Assembly (NCBI GenBank): GCA_913054445.1
Contig: CAJXIK010000134.1
Location: 1 to 5,718, forward strand
Source: an uncultured Bermanella sp.
GTDB taxonomy: Bacteria > Pseudomonadota > Gammaproteobacteria > Pseudomonadales > Oceanobacteraceae
Reading direction: 5' to 3'
DNA: 5,718 bases
Shown: piece after piece, positions 1 to 5,626 of the stretch
How the letters are laid out: the number at the start of each line of letters is the position of its first letter
Numbering within the stretch: position 1 is the stretch's first letter
The notes under the pieces: generated by a model
Database searches by the model: none
Seen by the model: only the letters and a program-made list of their open reading frames with translations
Told to the model about the DNA's origin: nothing
Translations under genes and position numbers: made by a program

Positions 1-1
1 A

Positions 2-24
2 TCACCACCATTTTAGGCTGGCGG
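2..24 (-). repeat. Left copy of a 23-base edge repeat
   Basis: These 23 bases match 5604-5626 at 21 positions; the shared core on the minus strand is ccgccagcct followed by aaatggtggt with one difference between them. Both copies are in the same orientation and both lie where minus-strand reading ends. The repeat probably continues beyond the left edge, so its true length is not visible. Confidence 0.75.
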
Positions 25-58
25 TAAATTGAGGTGCTGCGGCCGTGTTAATTCTGCC
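2..58 (-). other. In-frame extension after the DUF885 stop codon
   Basis: After the TAG of the DUF885 gene (59-61) the same minus-strand frame stays open for 18 codons, ending NTAAAPQFTASLKWW and then TGA at 2-4. Its last codons are nearly identical to the tail ending at 5604 near the right edge. It is annotated as non-coding 3' flank that carries part of a repeated sequence; readthrough of the TAG is possible but nothing else in the sequence supports it. Confidence 0.4.
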
Positions 59-1921
59 CTACCTATTTTCCTGTCGTGTCTTTTGCGCTTCAATCCAGCT
101 TAATACTTGCCCTTGCAGGATGGCCAGTGGCAACGGCCCCATGCTTAAAACAAACTCATGATAGTCGGCTAGGTTAAAGTGTTTGCCCAGGGCAAGGGCG
201 GCTTGCTGCCGCAATTTAATGAAATGCAGCTGGCCAATCTTATAGGCGGTGGCTTGCCCCGGCATCACTAGATAGCGCTGAATAGCATTGAGGCTGTCGG
301 CTTCGCTGAAGGGGGTATTGCTTAAGCGAAACGCCATGGCGCGTTCGATGTCCCAGCCGTAAAAATGCAGGCCGGTGTCGATGACCATACGGTTGGCCCG
401 CCACAACTCCATGAGCAGTCGGCCGTATTCATGCCACGGATCCTGATAAGCCCCCAACTCTTTCGCCAGTCTTTCCGCATAGAGTGCCCAGCCCTCGGTG
501 TAGGCAGTGAAATTACCATGACGTCTAAACGCGGGAAGTTGCTTATTTTGCAGGGCGTAAATAGTTTGCAGGTGATGCCCGGGAATGGTCTCGTGGTAGG
601 CGAGGGCTTCCAGCTGAAAGGCGGGCATGTCATTTAATTTACTCTGATTCAGATAATAACGGCCAGCACGGGCACCATCGTCACTGGGGGGCTGATAGAA
701 GGCCAGTGGCGTACTGTGTTGCCTAAACGCCTCTACCTGAGTCACCTCCATGGGCAGGGGCGGAATGTTGCTAAAAGCCTGCCCCAGCTTTTCATTGATG
801 GTGCGAATATAGTGCTTGCTGTCTGTTATGGCGCGGGCGCTGTCTTGGTAATACAGGCTTTGATCGCCGCGGGTGCGTTTAAACAGCGCCTCGATGCTGG
901 TTTCCCCCAGCTGTGGCAGCAGCTGCTCAATATTAAGTTTGATGTTGGCGATTTCTTGCAGGCCCTGTTGGTGAATTTGCTGGGCCGAGAGATGAGTGGT
1001 GGTGCTGGCTTGTAACTGCACACTGTAAAAATCTTTGCCCGCTGCAAATTGATGAAAGCCAGTATTGGCGCTGGCGTTTTTTTGGCTTTGTTTTAAATGG
1101 CCAATCAATGCGCGGTAGGCCGGTTTGTAGGAGCGCTTGAGGGCTTTTTTGAGGCTGCTGAGCAGCACCTTTTCGCTGGATTCGTAGAGTTCGAGCTGCT
1201 TAATTTTGGTCTCGAAGTGTGACCACAGCACATTGGCCTTGGCATTTTTATCTTTATTAAACGGATAGCCGCTCAATGATGCTTGGCTGGCCTCGATGAC
1301 CGACTCATAAACAAAGCTGGGTGCGGTGATGCCTTTATCTTCGCGAATTTTGAGCTGCGCTATGAGTTGTTGCATGAGGGGGCGCACGGCCTTGATGCGG
1401 GCGACATAGTCTTTGGCATCTTTAATGGTGTGTATCTGGTGAATGTTCACCAAGAAATGCGGAATCTCTGTGTGCCAGCCGAATAACTGATTAAGCGGAA
1501 AGTTATGATGGCGGTAAGGGAAGAGTTGATGGCTCTGCTTGAGTTGGTAACTTAGTAACTGAATGCTGAGGGCCAGTTCGCTATCTAAGGCCGCTAGGTT
1601 TATGTTTTGTGCCATGTGTAAAAATTCGGCGTTCTTGAGATGTTTAGCGTGCTGGGCCTGTTCTGAAATATCGTCCCAGCGATCATAGTTTGTCTTCTGG
1701 CCTCGGTAGGCTTGCAGCATGGGGCTGCTGTCTAGCTCCCATAAACTGAATTGTGCTATTAAGGTGCGGGCAGCTTGTTGCTGTTGCTGTTTCTCCTGTG
1801 GGCTATAGGTCGCCGCGAGCGGTTTCACATTTTGCGGTTTCACATTTAACTGGCAGGCGCTCAATAATAACAATAGGGCCGCGCTGAAGATGGGGAGTAA
1901 TCCCCTGTTTGCATAGGTCAT
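59..1921 (-). CDS. DUF885 family lipoprotein, putative metallo-hydrolase
   Basis: The 620-residue product starts with a lipoprotein signal: a short charged start, a Leu-rich core (residues 8-20) and the lipobox L-S-A-C with the lipidated Cys at 23. Gln at +2 suggests the outer membrane. A Gln-rich linker follows, and the DUF885 domain fills roughly residues 50-610, the usual family size. Hallmarks are HETIPGHH at 443-450, resembling a zinc-binding HExxH motif, TEGWALYAE from 475 with Glu476 as a plausible third ligand, the segment RANRMVIDTGLH (508-519) and PGQATAYKIGQ (554-564). The family is mostly uncharacterised; peptidase-like hydrolysis is inferred from the motif. ATG at 1921 overlaps the stop of the upstream DTW gene as ATGA, and no good Shine-Dalgarno lies before it, so coupled translation is likely. 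The stop is TAG. All expected motifs are intact. Family assignment is firm, substrate unknown. Confidence 0.93.
   Translation of the reverse strand: MTYANRGLLPIFSAALLLLLSACQLNVKPQNVKPLAATYSPQEKQQQQQAARTLIAQFSLWELDSSPMLQAYRGQKTNYDRWDDISEQAQHAKHLKNAEFLHMAQNINLAALDSELALSIQLLSYQLKQSHQLFPYRHHNFPLNQLFGWHTEIPHFLVNIHQIHTIKDAKDYVARIKAVRPLMQQLIAQLKIREDKGITAPSFVYESVIEASQASLSGYPFNKDKNAKANVLWSHFETKIKQLELYESSEKVLLSSLKKALKRSYKPAYRALIGHLKQSQKNASANTGFHQFAAGKDFYSVQLQASTTTHLSAQQIHQQGLQEIANIKLNIEQLLPQLGETSIEALFKRTRGDQSLYYQDSARAITDSKHYIRTINEKLGQAFSNIPPLPMEVTQVEAFRQHSTPLAFYQPPSDDGARAGRYYLNQSKLNDMPAFQLEALAYHETIPGHHLQTIYALQNKQLPAFRRHGNFTAYTEGWALYAERLAKELGAYQDPWHEYGRLLMELWRANRMVIDTGLHFYGWDIERAMAFRLSNTPFSEADSLNAIQRYLVMPGQATAYKIGQLHFIKLRQQAALALGKHFNLADYHEFVLSMGPLPLAILQGQVLSWIEAQKTRQENR
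1819..1848 (-). repeat. 15-base tandem repeat after the lipobox of the DUF885 gene
   Basis: The 14-base string gcggtttcacattt occurs at 1819-1832 and 1834-1847 on the plus strand, a 15-base period. On the coding strand it encodes NVKPQ-NVKPL, directly after the lipidated Cys and Gln-Leu. It lies in the flexible linker that tethers the lipoprotein, where slippage changes only tether length. Confidence 0.8.
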
Positions 1922-2481
1922 TTTAATAATCCGGCGAGTCGAGCCTTTAAGAAAGCATCTTGAAAAATATGAAAAAATTGTAGCAGCTCTTTGGCCGCAG
2001 CGGGCCGCTTTTCAGCCTCGAGCCAGTAGGCCAGGCTTTCCAGCGTGCTTAAACCGCCTTCTTTTTGATTGCGGCGCAATTTGTAGCCACTGGCTGGGCC
2101 TTGCATGGTTTTTCTGGGTAAGTGTCTTAACCACGGGCTTTGGCTCAACATCTTTTGCGATTGCTGCCAGGTGCTGTCGATCCACAAATAGCCCGCGTAG
2201 GCTTCTTCATTTATGGGAGGTGCATCCGCCCCCGCCGAGTGCGGGTATATTAGACAATAGTCGCCAAACTGGCTTGCTAATGGTTGGTTTTTTAGCCTGT
2301 GCCAAGTGGTGGCGTGTACATCGCTGCACATTCTTAACAGGCGGCCGCTGCTGTTGCGTTTTTGTATTTCTCTAGGGTGAAATAATAAGCTGCATTTTTT
2401 GGGCAGGATTATCTGCGGGGCGGAGGCACAAACGCAGAGATGGTGAGGTAATGTGCAGCGAATACAGTAATTAATTGGCAC
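1918..2481 (-). CDS. DTW-domain tRNA-uridine aminocarboxypropyltransferase
   Basis: The 187-residue product belongs to the DTW/TDD family, which transfers the 3-amino-3-carboxypropyl group of S-adenosylmethionine to uridine in tRNA (acp3U); E. coli TapT (YfiP) acts on U47. The N-terminus has the family's Cys cluster (C6, C9, C16, C18), probably metal-binding. Then come LLFHPREIQKRNSSGRLL (32-49), LIYPHSAGA (77-85), the signature D-x-T-W as DSTW at 102-105 followed by QQSQKML, and YKLRR plus STLESLAYWLE (145-155). It is shorter than E. coli TapT (about 230 residues), matching the compact group of the family, so the modified tRNA position cannot be named. The start is GTG at 2481: an in-frame TAA sits directly upstream, and the Cys cluster begins at residue 6, leaving no later start. 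A weak GGAA lies about 11 bases upstream. It is the first gene of a two-gene unit with the DUF885 lipoprotein; a functional link between them is not evident. Confidence 0.92.
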   Translation of the reverse strand: MPINYCIRCTLPHHLCVCASAPQIILPKKCSLLFHPREIQKRNSSGRLLRMCSDVHATTWHRLKNQPLASQFGDYCLIYPHSAGADAPPINEEAYAGYLWIDSTWQQSQKMLSQSPWLRHLPRKTMQGPASGYKLRRNQKEGGLSTLESLAYWLEAEKRPAAAKELLQFFHIFQDAFLKARLAGLLK

Positions 2482-2504
2482 TTATAACAACATTCCAATA
2501 GGAT
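2475..2504 (+). promoter_or_regulatory. Candidate sigma70 promoter for the plus-strand genes
   Basis: TTGGCA at 2475-2480 and TAGGAT at 2499-2504 are 18 bases apart and resemble the -35 and -10 consensus hexamers. They lie about 70 bases before the DUF4892 start, leaving a leader of normal length with a good Shine-Dalgarno (AAGG at 2562-2565). The -35 box overlaps the first codons of the divergent DTW gene. Assigned by eye only. Confidence 0.3.
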
Positions 2505-2511
2505 TAAATGA

Positions 2512-2517
2512 ATAGTA
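2512..2517 (-). promoter_or_regulatory. Candidate -10 box for the DTW-DUF885 unit
   Basis: On the minus strand TACTAT is a good -10 hexamer, about 31 bases before the GTG start of the DTW gene. No good -35 box lies 16-18 bases further upstream; TTGACT at 2548-2553 (minus strand) is a better hexamer but too far away for this -10. If used, the promoter would be weak or activator-dependent. Confidence 0.25.
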
Positions 2518-2573
2518 AATGAGGCCCTGCTAAATCGAGCGGGGCTTAGTCAAGTAGCGACAAGGTAGGCGGT

Positions 2574-3452
2574 ATGTTAACAAAAATATTCACGGCGATA
2601 CTGTTAATTTGTGCGAGCGTGTCGGCCGCTGCCCTAGAGCCCATCAACGGCAGCTATCAAAAGCATTATAGTAACGAACGCAAACAAAACCATTGGCTGA
2701 TATTAGGGGCCATAGAGCGCATTAAGGGTGCGGTTAAACCCGAATCCGAACTCAGGGTTGATGCCAAAGTGCGCAGTTGGTTATGGCAGATGCCGGTTGG
2801 TGTCAGCAGCGAGCAGGCCTTCACGCAAATTAAATCCCAATTGGTTCTAGATGCCAGCGTGTTATTTGCATGTGCGGGGCGCAGCTGTGGCCAGAGTAAC
2901 GATTATGCTAATCAGGTCTTTCAGCAGGCCATTCTTTACGGTCGCGACAGCGAGCAGTATTACTGGTTGGGGTTAGAGCGCTCGTCAGCGGGCAGTAAAA
3001 CCAAGACCCTGTGGCTGGTGTACAGCATTCAGCGCAGCAATAAAAAGGTTTACGTCTATGTGGAACGCATCGACTTACCGTCCTCACAGGCGGGTCTGTT
3101 CGATGAATATGTAAATAAAGGCGAGCAGCAAACGTTATTCAAACAGGGCTACCTCACGGTGACGCAACTGCCCAGCGAGCAGGTCAGCTTAAGCCAGAGT
3201 AAGCTCGATTGGCTAAAGCAGTTGTTGCACGACCAGCCAAATAAAAAATTCGCGCTGGTGGTGCACCGCTATGGCGGGCAAGACCAACAAGTGCTGCTCG
3301 ATCAGAGTGGGCGACAGGCGCAGGCGTTATTAGATCAGCTGGCCGAGGCGGGTGCCTTCATTAAGAATATATATTCCCATGGCGCGGGTGCCATGTTGCC
3401 TCGTCCAGGCGCTGGCGACCGCGTCGAGTTGGTGCTGCTAGGCGCTCCTTAG
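2574..3452 (+). CDS. DUF4892 family secreted protein with OmpA-like C-terminus
   Basis: The 292-residue product has a classical Sec signal peptide (Lys4, hydrophobic core 5-16, likely cut after the Ala run near residue 20), so it should be periplasmic or outer-membrane associated. The body matches what I recall of DUF4892: LGAIERIKG (44-52), a charged strand then WLWQMP (69-74), and C-A-G-R-S-C-G-Q-S-N-D-Y-A-N at 100-113, where Cys100 and Cys105 could form a disulfide. Residues about 195-288 look like a degenerate OmpA/MotB-type domain: a helix ending in QLL, the strand FALVVHRYG (226-234), SGRQAQALLDQLAEAGA (245-261), then GAGAMLPRPGAGDRVELVLL, echoing the NRRVE ending of peptidoglycan-binding domains. 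The start is well supported by AAGG eight bases before ATG. It is first of three plus-strand genes and diverges from the DTW gene. The biochemical role is unknown; peptidoglycan contact is inference. Confidence 0.85.
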   Translation: MLTKIFTAILLICASVSAAALEPINGSYQKHYSNERKQNHWLILGAIERIKGAVKPESELRVDAKVRSWLWQMPVGVSSEQAFTQIKSQLVLDASVLFACAGRSCGQSNDYANQVFQQAILYGRDSEQYYWLGLERSSAGSKTKTLWLVYSIQRSNKKVYVYVERIDLPSSQAGLFDEYVNKGEQQTLFKQGYLTVTQLPSEQVSLSQSKLDWLKQLLHDQPNKKFALVVHRYGGQDQQVLLDQSGRQAQALLDQLAEAGAFIKNIYSHGAGAMLPRPGAGDRVELVLLGAP

Positions 3453-3518
3453 TCTGTGTGGAGGCTTGCTTTTAATGTATGTGCCAGTCTCTAGCGAAAA
3501 TTTAAACAGCAGTAACGG

Positions 3519-4457
3519 GTGATGCAATCAATGAAGACGATCTCTTTAGTACTCGGCAGTGGTGGTGCGCGCGGTTACGCCCATGTGGGAGTAATACGGG
3601 CACTGGAAGAAAAAGGTTATGAAATTAAAGGCATTGCCGGGTGCTCCATGGGAGCCTTGATCGGCGGCTTTTATGCGGCAGGAAAGTTGGATGAGTTTAC
3701 CGAGTGGGTGTCTACCCTGAGTTACCTTGATGTGCTCAAGCTGGTGGATTTAAGCCTATTGTCCAACGGTGCCATAAGGGGCGACAAGGTATTTACCTTG
3801 TTGGGCGAGATGCTCGATAACGTCAAGATTGAGGACTTGAAGATTCCCTATACGGCGGTGGCCACCGATTTAACCAACCAGAAAGAGGTGTGGTTCAATA
3901 CCGGAATCTTGGAACAGGCCATTCGTGCCTCGTGTTCTATTCCTTCTGTGGTGCGCCCAGTGATAATGGGGAAACGGGTGTTGGTGGATGGCGGGGTGTT
4001 AAATCCGCTGCCCATCGCCGCCAGCATCGCAGTGCATGCCGAGCATATCATCGCGGTAGATTTAAGTGCCGAGGTGCCCATGCCAGCGGGTCATCCAGCA
4101 GAGACCGAGGCGGTGAAGATGAGCCACGAGCAGGAAAAAGAAGGCTGGTTTGCCCAGGCGCGTAATAAGGCTTTGTCGTTTTTAGATCGCGAGCCGGTAG
4201 AGGCCCAAGCCGACCTGGATGCCAATCTCAGTAAACTGGGCATCATGTACCAGATGTTCGATACCATGCAGGCTTCTTTAACCCAGTACAAAATAGCCGG
4301 TTATCGACCTGACCTGCTGATTCGTATTCCCAACGATTCGGTGAGCATTTTTGAGTTTTATCGGGCCGAGTCACAGATTAAATTGGGTTACGATATTGGG
4401 CTACGGGCCATCGAGGCCTTTGAAAAAGGGGAGTCCAATACCTATGGGCAACTTTAA
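3519..4457 (+). CDS. Patatin-like phospholipase, RssA/NTE-type
   Basis: This 312-residue protein is a complete bacterial patatin-fold serine hydrolase of the RssA/NTE-like type (E. coli RssA is about 300 residues). The oxyanion-hole loop GSGGARG is at 13-19, the nucleophile elbow G-C-S-M-G at 41-45 puts the catalytic Ser at 43, and the dyad Asp is Asp157 in DGG (157-159), followed by NPLP. RASCSIPSVVRP just before the DGG motif is typical of the family. It lacks a signal peptide and transmembrane segment, so it is probably cytoplasmic or peripheral on the inner membrane. Phospholipase or lysophospholipase activity is expected from the family, but the substrate is not known. The start is uncertain: GTG 3519, ATG 3522 and ATG 3531 are all in frame, none with a strong Shine-Dalgarno; ATG 3531 gives MKTISLVLGSGG, the spacing usual for the family. 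It lies 66 bases after the DUF4892 gene and 62 before prmB. Confidence 0.94.
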   Translation: MMQSMKTISLVLGSGGARGYAHVGVIRALEEKGYEIKGIAGCSMGALIGGFYAAGKLDEFTEWVSTLSYLDVLKLVDLSLLSNGAIRGDKVFTLLGEMLDNVKIEDLKIPYTAVATDLTNQKEVWFNTGILEQAIRASCSIPSVVRPVIMGKRVLVDGGVLNPLPIAASIAVHAEHIIAVDLSAEVPMPAGHPAETEAVKMSHEQEKEGWFAQARNKALSFLDREPVEAQADLDANLSKLGIMYQMFDTMQASLTQYKIAGYRPDLLIRIPNDSVSIFEFYRAESQIKLGYDIGLRAIEAFEKGESNTYGQL

Positions 4458-4463
4458 TGGCTA

Positions 4464-4491
4464 CCGACGTGGCCCTGCAATCGTGTAAAAT
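4464..4491 (+). promoter_or_regulatory. Weak candidate promoter ahead of prmB
   Basis: TAAAAT at 4486-4491 fits a -10 box and CCGACG at 4464-4469 is a poor -35 at 16-base spacing. It lies between the patatin stop and the TTG start of prmB, so prmB might have its own transcript in addition to readthrough from the patatin gene. Confidence 0.2.
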
Positions 4492-4519
4492 ACGCCGTCA
4501 CCCATAAACGAGCAGTCCC

Positions 4520-5443
4520 TTGAGCAGCCCATACACACAAGCCGTCAAACAGTTACACACTATCCTCGATTGGATTCGCTTTGCCGCCAGCGAATTCGAG
4601 CGCAATCCGTTGTATTTCGGTCACGGCACCGATAACGCTTGGGATGAGGCGGTGTTGCTGGTCACCGCCAGCGTGCAATTGCCCTTCGAGTTGTCCCCCG
4701 AGCAGGCCCAATGCCGCCTCATAGACGATGAGCGACTGTTAATTGCGCAGCGTATCGAGCAACGTATCGAGCAACGCATACCGGTGGCCTACCTCATTAA
4801 TCAGGCGCATTTCTTTGGTTTGCCATTTTATGTAGATGAAAGGGTGCTGGTGCCCCGTTCACCCATCGCCGAGGTGCTAAAGAATCGAGTTGCCCCCTGG
4901 ATGGACGGTAAGGAACCCACGCGTATCCTCGACCTATGCTGTGGCAGCGGTTGCATCGGCATCGCCGCGTTGAAGGTCTTCCCTGATGCGCAGCTGGATT
5001 TAGCCGATCTCTCGCTGGATGCGCTGGATGTGGCCGACATTAACATTCAAAACTATGGTCTGTATGAACAGGTGGCGGCCATTCAGTCTGACTTGTTTAC
5101 GAACCTAGAGGGCACTTATGATTTGATATTGTCCAACCCACCCTATGTGGATTTAGCCGACCTTGCCGACATGCCAGACGAATATCATCACGAACCGGCC
5201 ATGGGCCTAGGCAGTGGCGACGATGGCCTAGATATAACCCGGCAAATACTGGCCAATGCCAGCGATTATTTAGCAAAAGATGGTGTGCTAGTAGTGGAGG
5301 TGGGCAATTCTTGGCTGAACCTAGAGGCTGCCTTCCCGCAGGTGCCGTTTCATTGGCTTGAATTCGAGCACGGCGGTGACGGGGTGTTCGTCTTTACTCG
5401 TGAACAACTGCAAGCGCAACAGCATCATTTTCGTCTAAGCTAA
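4520..5443 (+). CDS. prmB: Ribosomal protein L3 N5-glutamine methyltransferase PrmB
   Basis: PrmB methylates a glutamine of ribosomal protein L3 using S-adenosylmethionine, supporting assembly of the large ribosomal subunit. The 307-residue product aligns along its length with E. coli PrmB (310 residues) as I remember it: LHTILDWIRFAASEFE and YFGHGTDNAWDEA at the N-terminus, then RIPVAYLINQA, FYVDERVLVPRSP, SAM motif I ILDLCCGSGCIGIA (136-149), acidic Asp163 at the end of strand 2, the catalytic NPPY at 206-209, EYHHEPAMGL and WLEFEHGGDGVFVFT near the end. NPPY with the VPRSP segment separates PrmB from the release-factor enzyme PrmC. The start is TTG at 4520: an in-frame TAA lies at 4505-4507, and the next possible starts would remove conserved N-terminal helix. 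The Shine-Dalgarno (ACGAG, seven bases upstream) is weak. Residues 77-84 show an exact IEQR tandem. In enterobacteria and pseudomonads prmB commonly precedes aroC; here no such gene follows. Confidence 0.96.
   Translation: MSSPYTQAVKQLHTILDWIRFAASEFERNPLYFGHGTDNAWDEAVLLVTASVQLPFELSPEQAQCRLIDDERLLIAQRIEQRIEQRIPVAYLINQAHFFGLPFYVDERVLVPRSPIAEVLKNRVAPWMDGKEPTRILDLCCGSGCIGIAALKVFPDAQLDLADLSLDALDVADINIQNYGLYEQVAAIQSDLFTNLEGTYDLILSNPPYVDLADLADMPDEYHHEPAMGLGSGDDGLDITRQILANASDYLAKDGVLVVEVGNSWLNLEAAFPQVPFHWLEFEHGGDGVFVFTREQLQAQQHHFRLS
4751..4774 (+). repeat. 12-base tandem duplication inside prmB
   Basis: The unit cgtatcgagcaa is present twice in a row without a mismatch and encodes RIEQ-RIEQ. The prmB product is not longer here than in E. 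coli by my alignment, so this is probably converged codon use in a charged helix or an old in-frame conversion rather than a recent insertion. Confidence 0.8.
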
Positions 5444-5603
5444 AAGCACGAAATCTGGCTGTGCTCGTTGTTAGGCTGCTATCAATTATGCCCTGCAGGC
5501 GGTGAGGTTTAGCTTGAGATGGTGGTGATGCAGCTTGAGATTTTTAAAGCAGGATGTTTTAAGAAAGCCCCCAGGGACGGGTTCACGGCGGCCGCAAGCT
5601 GGG
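5444..5603. other. Intergenic region downstream of prmB
   Basis: These 160 bases between the prmB stop and the minus-strand tail hold no supportable gene. They contain a 10-base direct repeat (5511-5520 and 5532-5541), the palindrome cctgcagg at 5492-5499 and a GC-rich block (5575-5603) containing the palindrome gcggccgc. No convincing intrinsic terminator is visible: the only hairpin next to the prmB stop (agcac at 5445-5449 with gtgct at 5461-5465) has five pairs, an 11-base loop and no T tract. Confidence 0.7.
5511..5541. repeat. Direct repeat agcttgagat, 21-base period
   Basis: The sequence agcttgagat occurs at 5511-5520 and exactly again at 5532-5541, so the copies start 21 bases apart, two helical turns. 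The intervening bases are ggtggtgatgc. Two copies with this phasing could be a protein-binding pair, but the location downstream of prmB and between converging reading frames argues against a promoter operator. Confidence 0.6.
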
Positions 5604-5626
5604 TTACCACCATTTCAGGCTGGCGG
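5604..5626 (-). repeat. Right copy of the 23-base edge repeat
   Basis: This stretch matches 2-24 at 21 of 23 positions. The differences are one base in the stop codon (TAA here, TGA at the left) and one synonymous Leu codon change (CTG here, CTA at the left). It encodes the ASLKWW ending of the minus-strand tail. It is followed on the minus strand by a GC-rich block (5575-5603) that may belong to the same repeat. Confidence 0.75.

Noticed and set aside
59..61. The TAG stop of the DUF885 gene as a recoding site (readthrough or pyrrolysine)
   Set aside because: No pyl genes, no downstream hairpin that can be recognised and the protein is already full length for the family; the open extension is only 18 codons and carries repeat sequence.
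322..1486. Several other open frames of 67-103 codons inside the DUF885 gene on both strands
   Set aside because: They lie wholly within a gene with clear family motifs, show no recognisable domains and no ribosome sites of note; they are shadows of the coding frame.
2524..2545. Possible hairpin gccc/gggc in the divergent spacer
   Set aside because: Four pairs around a 14-base loop with mismatched flanks; expected by chance in this composition.
3848..4291. Open frames overlapping the patatin gene in other frames
   Set aside because: The patatin frame contains all catalytic motifs across this stretch; the overlapping translations are Cys/Arg/Ser-rich and featureless.
5445..5465. Hairpin agcac/gtgct after the prmB stop as an intrinsic terminator
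   Set aside because: Only five pairs with an 11-base loop and no following T tract; too weak to call.
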